Assembly: GCA_018609665.1 (NCBI GenBank)
Contig: JAHENN010000321.1
Span: forward strand, 1 to 8,284
Direction: 5' to 3'
DNA from: Haloarculaceae archaeon
Lineage (GTDB): Archaea; Halobacteriota; Halobacteria; Halobacteriales; Haloarculaceae
Length of the DNA stretch: 8,284 nucleotides
Shown here: positions 1-5,464 of the stretch, piece by piece
Layout: every line of letters begins with the position of its first letter
Position numbering within the stretch: the first letter of the stretch is position 1
The notes under the pieces: model-generated
Told to the model about the DNA's origin: nothing
Database searches by the model: none
Seen by the model: only the letters and a program-made list of their open reading frames with translations
Made by a program: the position numbers and the translations under genes

Positions 1-83
1 CGCGACTCGACCACCGACTCGATTCGTTCGTGCTGCCACCCGTCCGCGTCCTCGACCCACAGTTTCGTCTCGGGGTGGAAGCA
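1..83 (-). mobile_element. N-terminal start of an intein in DP2 (partial)
   Basis: After FHAAKRRN the DP2 family normally continues CDGDED, which holds catalytic aspartates. Here the frame instead continues CFHPETKLWVEDADGWQ, then an acidic stretch to the window edge. A Cys1 followed by a hydrophobic residue, HPxTKLWV and then an acidic stretch is the usual block A of haloarchaeal and euryarchaeal inteins. Only 27 codons are visible, so the splicing blocks B, F and G and any LAGLIDADG endonuclease cannot be assessed. Inteins at this position are known in other archaeal DP2 proteins, which supports the call. The alternative, a divergent DP2 lacking the motif, is unlikely because the junction falls exactly at the known insertion point. 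Confidence 0.88.
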
Positions 84-3035
84 GTTCCGCCGTTTCGCGG
101 CGTGGAAGTACGGATGCGCGTACCCGACGGCCGCGGAGGTGAACCCGACCACCCGGCCGACGACGGCGGCGGAGGTGTGCGGCGCCATCCCGAAGACGAG
201 TTCGCCGACCAGATCGTCGCGGTCGTCGACCTCGTAGAACGGCTCCATGCCGTAGTACGATTCGAGGAGGTCGTCGACGAAGTCGGCGGTCCGGAGCATG
301 TGTTCGGCGGCGCCGTCCGACAGCACGACATCCTGGACGCGCAGCTCGACGAGCTGGTCGTCGTGGACGAGGGGGTCGCCGTGGACGTCGGTCTCGTAGC
401 CGAGCGCCCGCAGCCGGTCGGCGGAGACGTCCAGTTCGGCGGGCCGGACCGACGTGACCGGCAGGTCGGTCATGTCGTAGCGGACGGTGCCGTCCTTGAA
501 CGCCGAGACGCCGTGTTTGGCCCGGAGGACGCCCTTCTCGACCGGTTCGGGGACTTTTGCCGCCGAGGTGAGCCCCTTGACACCCTTCACGATGTCGAAG
601 GCGTTCTCCCGCTCGCCGACGTTCTCGAGCGCCGAGCGGTACTCCTCGTCGACGTCGATGGTCTTCGTCCGGACGGCGTCGGCCTCCCGGTCGCAGCGGG
701 GGCAGACGGCCCGGCCGGACTCGTCGGGCTCGACGTCGACGTCGCAGTCCCGGCAGACGTAGTGGGCATCGGTGACGGCGCCGCAGTCCGGACAGCGCGC
801 ACGGTGGGTGTCGGCGCCGCAGTCCGGACAGCGGCGCCGGCCGACCTGCACCTCGACGAGGCCGGGGGTGTCCTGCATCGACTCGGCGTGCTTGCCGGCG
901 GCGGCGACGTCCCGCTGGGAGCCGCCGGCCTCGCCGATGGGAAACAGCGTGTGGACGGCCGGCGACAGCTCCCGCTCCTCGGACTTCTCCGGGCGGCCCA
1001 TCCGGCAGCCGACGCGCGTCGGCGCCCGCTCCCGGACCTCGAACGGCGCCACCTCGTTGACCGCCCGGACGGCGTTGTCGCCGCCGTCCCACCCGCGGGC
1101 CTCGGCGGAGAGGCCCGCGAGGCTCCAAGGCTTCCGCAGGTCGTCCGTGAGGCCGAGCGACCGCACCAGCGGCACGGCGTCGGGCACCGTCAGCGTCTCC
1201 TCGCCCTGGGTGTGCTCGACCAGCAGCACCTCCAGCGCCTCCCGGACGGGGTCGGTGTTCGGGAGGACGAGGGTGCGCTCGGCGGGAGCGTCGTCGGGCG
1301 TTTCGCGGCTCGCGGGTCGTTCCTCCCCGCTCGCTCCGTCCGAGGCCTCCCGCCGGTCGGCCTCGCGGCTCGCGGCTCCGACGTCGCCGCTCGCTAGCTC
1401 CGAGGGCTCGCTTCGCTCGCCCTCGCGGGCTCCATCCGCCTCCGCCCACCGCCCCTCGCTCGCGGCGGTCGCCAGCGCGTCGAACCGCTCGACGTCGAGG
1501 TCGTGCCACAGGTAGGTGTACTCGGGGTGCAGCGGGACGTCGTACTCCTCGGTCCACGCCAGCGCCCGCGCCGCGGTCGGGTGTTCGAGGTTGACCCGGG
1601 GAGAGTCCTCGAGTGCTTGGACGTCGCCGCCGGCCGCGGCGAGGTCCTGCTTCCACCACTCGGGGGCGTAGGCGGCCGGCGACAGCGGCTGGTTGTTCTC
1701 GACGAACTCGCCGTAGTTGACGAGGTACTCGCCCAGGTCGAGGATGGCCTCGACGCCGTTCCTGATTTCGAGGGCCTCCGCGGGGTCGTTGACCCGGCGG
1801 ACGTCCCCGTTGGCGAGCCGGACCGTCGGCCCCTCGATGGAGTCGACGGGGACGATACCGGCCGCCTTCCCCGGCCGCTCGGTCTTGATCTGGGTGCCCG
1901 TCGCCAGGAAGTCGTCGATGATGTGCATCGTCGCCGGGTGGATGCCGGCCGTCGCGAAGCCGTGGTTCCGGGCGCGGCCGTACCGGAGCCGGAAGCCGCC
2001 CGTCTCCGACGGGTGGCCGAACACCGGCCGGCCGGCGATGAGGTCCCGGAGGAACTTCTTCGAGGGCTCGGGCCGCGGCGGGCCGTCCGTCGTGTTCTTG
2101 ACGGCGTCGTCGGCCGCCGTCTCGTCGGCCGCCGCCGCTTCGTCGTCGTCGGCTGCCGCCGCTTCGTCGTCGTCGGCCGCCGCTTCGTCGGCGTAGTTGC
2201 CGTCGATGAGGTCCTGGAGCCAGGGCCAGTCGACCTCGTCCAGTTGCCTGGTGTAGCGCTGGATCTTCGGCGCCTTCTGGGCGATGCCCTCGCCCAGCAC
2301 GAGACACATCCCGCCGCGGGCGTTGTTGGTGTCGACCCGCTCGAGGTCGCGGAACCCCGACACCTCCTCGTCGCCCGTCGCCTCCCCGTCGAGCATGATG
2401 GGCAGGTGCCGGGCGATGAACTTCGCCTCGGCGTCCTTCGGGGTGTACTGGAGGCCGGTCTCGTCGTCGTACAGCGACAGCTCCTCGGCGTAGCGCTCGA
2501 CCTCCGACTCGCGGGGCTGGAACTCGTCGATGCCGACCAGCGTCCGGGTGTAGTCGGCGACCAGCACCGACAGCGCCTGGGCGGTGCCGCCCGCCGACCG
2601 GATGGGGCCGGCGTAGTAGATGTTGACGAACTCGGTGCCGTCGTCGTTCTCCAGCAGTTCGACCCGGTCGATCCCCTCGATGGGGGCGGCGACGACCCCC
2701 TCCGTCAGCAGCGCGACGGCGGTCCGGACGGCGCCCTCGACCTTGCCGGCGCGCCCCTCGTAGTCGCCGACGCTCCCGTCGGCGAAGTCCGCCGCCAGCT
2801 CCAGGGCGGCCTCCTCCCGGGAGAGCTCTGGGTCGGCCTCCATCTCCCGGACCCGCTCGGCGACGCCGTCGATGCCGAGGATGTTCTCCACCCGGTCGGC
2901 CATGTCCTTGGCGATGGGAATCTCGACGTCGGCCGTCGGGTCGCCGCCGCACTCGCGGGCCTCGCGGGCGACGCCGAGCGCCTCCTCGAGGCCGGACTCG
3001 AGCCGCTCGAAGTACCGCTCGTCGTCGTCGCGCAT
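1..3035 (-). CDS. polC: DNA polymerase D large subunit DP2, 5' part, interrupted by an intein
   Basis: Catalytic subunit (DP2, also called PolD2) of the archaeal replicative polymerase D; it pairs with DP1, also in this window. The frame is open from ATG 3035 to the window edge (1011 codons visible). The protein starts MRDDDERYFERLE and shows family sequences such as YYAGPIRSAGGTAQ, NARGGMCLVLGEGIAQKAPK, GFRLRYGRARNHGFATAGIH and AYAPEWWKQDL. Four CxxC pairs at residues 736-781 (bases 693-830) form zinc ribbons. The conserved PYFHAAKRRN is reached at residue 984, after which an intein begins, so the catalytic Asp motif lies beyond the window. Two low-complexity expansions occur: Asp/Ala-rich at residues about 282-312, and a 20-residue tandem repeat at about 539-578. 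The start is fixed by a TGATG overlap with the PPC gene upstream, implying translational coupling. Identification is from remembered family sequence; completeness of the rest cannot be judged. Confidence 0.96.
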   Translation of the reverse strand, partial: MRDDDERYFERLESGLEEALGVAREARECGGDPTADVEIPIAKDMADRVENILGIDGVAERVREMEADPELSREEAALELAADFADGSVGDYEGRAGKVEGAVRTAVALLTEGVVAAPIEGIDRVELLENDDGTEFVNIYYAGPIRSAGGTAQALSVLVADYTRTLVGIDEFQPRESEVERYAEELSLYDDETGLQYTPKDAEAKFIARHLPIMLDGEATGDEEVSGFRDLERVDTNNARGGMCLVLGEGIAQKAPKIQRYTRQLDEVDWPWLQDLIDGNYADEAAADDDEAAAADDDEAAAADETAADDAVKNTTDGPPRPEPSKKFLRDLIAGRPVFGHPSETGGFRLRYGRARNHGFATAGIHPATMHIIDDFLATGTQIKTERPGKAAGIVPVDSIEGPTVRLANGDVRRVNDPAEALEIRNGVEAILDLGEYLVNYGEFVENNQPLSPAAYAPEWWKQDLAAAGGDVQALEDSPRVNLEHPTAARALAWTEEYDVPLHPEYTYLWHDLDVERFDALATAASEGRWAEADGAREGERSEPSELASGDVGAASREADRREASDGASGEERPASRETPDDAPAERTLVLPNTDPVREALEVLLVEHTQGEETLTVPDAVPLVRSLGLTDDLRKPWSLAGLSAEARGWDGGDNAVRAVNEVAPFEVRERAPTRVGCRMGRPEKSEERELSPAVHTLFPIGEAGGSQRDVAAAGKHAESMQDTPGLVEVQVGRRRCPDCGADTHRARCPDCGAVTDAHYVCRDCDVDVEPDESGRAVCPRCDREADAVRTKTIDVDEEYRSALENVGERENAFDIVKGVKGLTSAAKVPEPVEKGVLRAKHGVSAFKDGTVRYDMTDLPVTSVRPAELDVSADRLRALGYETDVHGDPLVHDDQLVELRVQDVVLSDGAAEHMLRTADFVDDLLESYYGMEPFYEVDDRDDLVGELVFGMAPHTSAAVVGRVVGFTSAAVGYAHPYFHAAKRRNCFHPETKLWVEDADGWQHERIESVVES
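1303..1482 (-). repeat. 60-nt tandem repeat within DP2 coding sequence
   Basis: The plus-strand string TCGCGGCTCGCGG occurs at 1303-1315 and again exactly 60 bases on at 1363-1375. In both copies it is followed at the same offsets by CCGCTCGCT and TCCGAGG. A third, degraded copy begins TCGCGGGCTCC at 1423. The period is 20 codons, so the frame is kept. On the coding strand, residues 539-558 and 559-578 match at 10 of 20 positions, sharing an ASG...ASRE pattern. The encoded stretch is Ser/Glu/Ala/Arg-rich and looks disordered. It sits between the LWHDLDVERFDALATA and RTLVLPNTDPVREALEVLL segments of DP2. It also contains GCTCGCTTCGCTCGC, a short palindromic string typical of dispersed haloarchaeal repeats. 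Confidence 0.8.
2131..2191 (-). repeat. 24-nt tandem repeat encoding Asp/Ala-rich linker of DP2
   Basis: The 24-nt unit GCCGCCGCTTCGTCGTCGTC plus GGCT is present at 2131-2154 and again at 2155-2178 (last base differs). A shortened third copy runs 2179-2191, and a weak partial copy lies just below 2131. On the coding strand it gives repeated DDDEAAAA blocks near residues 282-304. Such acidic linkers are common in halophile proteins and grow by slippage. It lies between the conserved segments WPWLQDLIDGNYAD and PPRPEPSKKFLRDLIAG. Confidence 0.85.
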
Positions 3036-3457
3036 CACAGCGGCCAGAGGTCGAGGTCGGTCACGTCGTCGTGCTCCCGCTCGAGGCGCGCGTCGAACTC
3101 CCGGAGGTACAGCTCGCCGGCGAACGTCGTCGCCGATTCGAGGTGGCCGCCGACGGCGGAGCCGTCCGCCCGCGAGAGGGTGACGTGCGTGTGGGCGAAC
3201 CGCTCGCCCTCCAGGTGGGAGATGTTCCCGACCGCCGCCGTCACCTCGAACGGCTCGTCGAACTCGTCGGGGTGGTACTCCTGGTCGTCCTGGTCGTAGA
3301 AGTACAGCGTCGCGTCCTTGACCGCGCCGAGCCCGAAGAAGACGGCGGCGTCGATTCCCTCGGCGTCGGCGAAGGCCTCGATCTGTCCGCGCCAGTCCTG
3401 GCCGTGTTCGAGGCGGGCGACGTACTCCCGGCCGCCCTCGACGCGCTGGTAATCCAT
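3035..3457 (-). CDS. PPC/DUF296 domain protein
   Basis: A 140-residue protein that is essentially one PPC (plant and prokaryote conserved, DUF296) domain, a trimeric fold found in putative DNA-binding proteins. Visible hallmarks are FFGLGAVKDATLYFYD, the AHTHVTLS segment with His89 and His91, and GGHLESATTFAGELYL with His105; these histidines are the usual metal-site residues of prokaryotic PPC proteins. No AT-hook or second domain is present, so DNA binding is a family annotation, not something seen here. I chose ATG 3457 over the upstream ATG at 3484 because family members begin near MDYxRVEGGREY and an A/T-rich box A lies 28 nt upstream, fitting a leaderless mRNA. The stop overlaps the DP2 start by one base (TGATG), so the two genes are very probably co-transcribed. 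Its cellular role is unknown. Confidence 0.9.
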   Translation of the reverse strand: MDYQRVEGGREYVARLEHGQDWRGQIEAFADAEGIDAAVFFGLGAVKDATLYFYDQDDQEYHPDEFDEPFEVTAAVGNISHLEGERFAHTHVTLSRADGSAVGGHLESATTFAGELYLREFDARLEREHDDVTDLDLWPL

Positions 3458-3475
3458 GCGGAGTGCCACGGCGGG

Positions 3476-3500
3476 GGCGGGCAAAAACCGTTCGCCCGCC
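3476..3500 (-). terminator. Hairpin with T5 loop between transducer and PPC gene
   Basis: A perfect 7-bp inverted repeat (GGCGGGC at 3476-3482, GCCCGCC at 3494-3500) encloses an 11-base loop that reads GAACGGTTTTT on the minus strand. It starts 3 bases after the transducer stop codon. It may help end transducer transcripts, but the T-run is in the loop, not after the stem, so it is not a classic terminator. The same T-run is the best box A for the next gene. Confidence 0.35.
3481..3489 (-). promoter_or_regulatory. Box A (TATA-like) for PPC-DP2 operon
   Basis: The minus strand reads GGTTTTTGC, the only A/T-rich stretch in the 45-base gap. It is centred about 28 nt upstream of ATG 3457. That spacing is typical of haloarchaeal leaderless promoters and supports the chosen start. 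Confidence 0.5.
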
Positions 3501-3502
3501 GG

Positions 3503-5077
3503 TCAGTCGTCGGCGACCGCGGTCGCGCCGCCGGTGTCGAACCGCTCGACGCGCTCGGCGAGGCGGTCGGTTTCGGCCGCCAGCGACCCCACCTTCTCGA
3601 GGACGTCGTCGACGGTCTCGGCCTGCTCGTCGGTGGCCGTGACCGCCTCGGCGGCGCTGTCGGCGGTGTCGCCGGCCAGGTCGTCGACCTCCTCCATCAT
3701 CGCGACGACCTCCTCGGTGGAGGCCGCCTGGTCGTCAGTCGCCCGGTTGATGTTCTGGATGCCCTCGTTGGCCTCCTCGACCATCTCGATGGCCTCCTGG
3801 AGGGCCGTCGCCCCCTCCCGGACCGCCTCGAGGCCGGCGGCGACGCCCTCGCGGCTCGCTTCCATCCGCTCGGCGACGTCGGTCGTCGACGCCCGGACCT
3901 CGTCGGTGATGCTGTCGACCTCGTCGGTCTTCCGGGAGGTCTCCTCGGCCAGCGACTTCACCTCGTCGGCGACGACGGCGAACCCCTCCGAGCCGCCACC
4001 GCCGCCGTCGGCGCCGGCGCGGGCCGCCTCGATGTTGGCGTTCAGCGCCAGGATGTTCGTCTGCTCGGCGATGTCGTCGATGAGCTCGACCACGTCCGTG
4101 ATGCGGTCGACGCTTTCCTCGAGGCTGTCGACCTCCTCGGCGGCGGCCTCGATGCGCGTCTCGACGGCCTCCATCTCCTCGACGGCCTCGTCGACGCGGT
4201 CGGTCACGTCGCGGCCGATGTCGGCCGCCTCCTGGGACTTCGAGGCGACCTCGTCCGTCGAGGAGGCGACCTCCTCGATGGCCGCCGACAGGTCGGTCAG
4301 CTCGTCGGTGGCGTCCTGGATGGTCTCGTTCTGGGCGTCGGCGTTCTCCGAGACGGCGTCGGCGCGCTGCTCGATGCGCTCGCCGCGGTCGCCGACGGCG
4401 TCGGCGGCGTCGCCGACCTCCTCGATGGCCTCCGACACCGACCCCGCGAAGGTCCGGGTGTCGGCGAACGTCGCCTCGACGTCGTCCAGCATCTCGTTGA
4501 ACGACCGGGCGATGTCCGCCATCGCCTCGTTGTCCGTCGCCGGCTCCATCCGCTCGGTGAGGTCGCCGTCGGCGACCCGCTGCATGGTCGCCTGGTAGCG
4601 CTCGGCCTGGGCCTCCAGGCGGTCGTTCATCTCCTCCAGCTCCTCGATGAGGGCCTGCTGTTCGGCCTCGGCGGCCTCGAAGTCCTCGCCGAGGGAGGCG
4701 GCCATCCGCTCGAAGGCGCCGAACAGCTCGCCCACCTCGTCGATCCGGTCGTAGTCGAACTCGATGTCGTACTCGCCGTCGTCGACGCGGGCGACCTTCC
4801 CGCGCATCTCGTCGATGGCGCGGTACATCTCGCAGTACGACAGGAAGCCGGTCGAGACCGTCGTCACCGCGATGAACGCCGCCGCGGCGGCCACGCTGTC
4901 GAACAGCACCACGGACGCGGCCGGCGCGACGACGATGGGGAGGGCGGCCATGACGACGAGCCGGCGGCCGAAGTCGCGCCGCAGCGGCGCCGGCATCGTC
5001 GGTTCGAGCCGGTTCATCGGCAGCGCTCCGATCCGGATGAGCAGCCGGCCGACGGACCCGGTGTCGTTCGTTGCCAT
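3503..5077 (-). CDS. Methyl-accepting chemotaxis transducer (Htr), two TM segments, no extracellular domain
   Basis: A 524-residue haloarchaeal transducer that would pass signals to CheA/CheW and the archaellum motor. Order: short cytoplasmic N-terminus with basic residues just before the membrane; TM1 about 39-59; TM2 about 62-82, with almost no external loop; HAMP about 83-137; second HAMP about 154-206; then a long coiled coil with the conserved hairpin tip DDIAEQTNILALNANIEAAR (335-353) and EGFAVVADEVKSLAEE (364-379). A Gly-rich DGGGGGS run sits within the tip between these strands. Without a ligand domain, it must sense through the membrane segments, HAMPs or a partner protein. This resembles the layout of sensory-rhodopsin transducers, but no rhodopsin gene is in the window. 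ATG 5077 is preferred over ATG 5110 because a box A lies 26 nt upstream of it. The specific stimulus is unknown. Confidence 0.93.
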   Translation of the reverse strand: MATNDTGSVGRLLIRIGALPMNRLEPTMPAPLRRDFGRRLVVMAALPIVVAPAASVVLFDSVAAAAAFIAVTTVSTGFLSYCEMYRAIDEMRGKVARVDDGEYDIEFDYDRIDEVGELFGAFERMAASLGEDFEAAEAEQQALIEELEEMNDRLEAQAERYQATMQRVADGDLTERMEPATDNEAMADIARSFNEMLDDVEATFADTRTFAGSVSEAIEEVGDAADAVGDRGERIEQRADAVSENADAQNETIQDATDELTDLSAAIEEVASSTDEVASKSQEAADIGRDVTDRVDEAVEEMEAVETRIEAAAEEVDSLEESVDRITDVVELIDDIAEQTNILALNANIEAARAGADGGGGGSEGFAVVADEVKSLAEETSRKTDEVDSITDEVRASTTDVAERMEASREGVAAGLEAVREGATALQEAIEMVEEANEGIQNINRATDDQAASTEEVVAMMEEVDDLAGDTADSAAEAVTATDEQAETVDDVLEKVGSLAAETDRLAERVERFDTGGATAVADD

Positions 5078-5098
5078 ACGAATCGTATCCGACCGTCG

Positions 5099-5107
5099 AA
5101 AGTAAAG
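5099..5107 (-). promoter_or_regulatory. Box A for the transducer gene
   Basis: The minus strand reads CTTTACTTT, centred about 26 nt upstream of ATG 5077. It argues for a leaderless transcript and against the longer reading from ATG 5110, which would place the start codon upstream of the promoter element. Confidence 0.55.
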
Positions 5108-5193
5108 CACGACGGACGGCTCACGAGGTGTGTCGACCGCTGTCCGGTGCCGTCGCTACCGGGCGCGACGAACGAGAAGAGTCCCGACCCCCG

Positions 5194-5358
5194 CTATCGC
5201 CACTCGGCGGTGACGGTCGCGTCCGTCGGCATCGACAGCCAGGCGTCGTCGCGGCAGAGCTCCGCGATTATGAGCCGCTCGCCGTCGGCGTGGCTGTCGA
5301 CGGACGCCATGACCTCGCAGTCGGAATCCGAAGCCGAAGTGGCCGTATCCTGTGCCAT
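5194..5358 (-). CDS. Small haloarchaeal protein, DUF7556-like, 54 residues
   Basis: A 54-residue acidic protein (start MAQDTATSASDSD, end TVTAEWR, TAG stop). Its core, VMASVDSHADGERLIIAEL followed by CRDDAWLSMPT, resembles a small conserved haloarchaeal protein family I know as DUF7556; function unknown. It has Cys14 and Cys37 but no CxxC, no TM segment and no signal peptide. It is a real gene rather than a chance frame because the start is 27 nt from a very good TATA element (5381-5389), the sequence matches a recalled family, and it fills an otherwise empty gap between DP1 and the transducer. Longer overlapping frames in this gap, on either strand, encode Arg-rich nonsense and are not preferred. 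The gene has its own promoter and probable operator sites. Confidence 0.8.
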   Translation of the reverse strand: MAQDTATSASDSDCEVMASVDSHADGERLIIAELCRDDAWLSMPTDATVTAEWR

Positions 5359-5371
5359 ACGTGTGCATAGT

Positions 5372-5412
5372 TGACACCGAGTATTTAACGCTGACGATGT
5401 GACACCGTGTCA
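5372..5412. promoter_or_regulatory. Putative operator: TGACACCG direct repeat and 13-bp palindrome flanking a TATA box
   Basis: TGACACCG occurs at 5372-5379 and again at 5400-5407 (plus-strand reading), 28 bp apart. The second copy is part of the perfect palindrome TGACAC-C-GTGTCA at 5400-5412. The two copies bracket the TATA element at 5381-5389. A symmetric site next to box A with a half-site on the other side is the geometry expected for an archaeal regulator binding as a dimer. I do not recognise the motif as belonging to a named regulator. Confidence 0.5.
5381..5389 (-). promoter_or_regulatory. TATA box for the 54-residue gene
   Basis: The minus strand reads GTTAAATAC, a strong box A centred 27 nt upstream of ATG 5358. 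It is among the clearest promoter elements in the window and implies a leaderless mRNA. Confidence 0.7.
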
Positions 5413-5431
5413 TACCGGGGTTTGCCGCCCA

Positions 5432-5440
5432 GTTTATATG
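5432..5440. promoter_or_regulatory. Second TATA-like element, orientation uncertain
   Basis: The plus strand reads GTTTATATG (CATATAAAC on minus). Read on minus it would place a transcription start near 5410, on the palindrome, giving the 54-residue gene a leader of about 50 nt. Read on plus it would start an antisense RNA near 5465, entering the 3' end of the DP1 gene. Sequence alone does not settle which. Confidence 0.35.
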
Positions 5441-5464
5441 AGCGAGCCTACGCGAACGAGCAGG

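Noticed and set aside
690..832. CxxC repeats considered as a separate zinc-finger gene
   Set aside because: They are in frame with, and internal to, DP2, at the position where zinc ribbons are expected in this family.
1300..1440. GCTCGC-rich repeats considered as a CRISPR array
   Set aside because: The repeats are immediately adjacent, diverged and translated in frame. There are no unique spacers and no cas genes nearby.
4000..4030. Possible frameshift or insertion error at the Gly run in the transducer tip
   Set aside because: The frame is intact on both sides, with NANIEAARAG before and EGFAVVADEV after, so it is a real in-frame insertion, not a broken gene.
30..5374. Long plus-strand open frames (30-1397, 1503-3299, 3071-5374) covering the DP2, PPC and transducer genes
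   Set aside because: They are antisense shadows produced by high GC and strong third-base bias. Their translations are Arg/Val/Gly-rich without any recognisable domain, while the minus strand holds clear conserved proteins.
5156..5413. 85-codon minus-strand frame from ATG 5413
   Set aside because: It overlaps the 54-residue gene in another frame and becomes Arg-rich nonsense. The 54-residue frame has the better promoter spacing and a family match.
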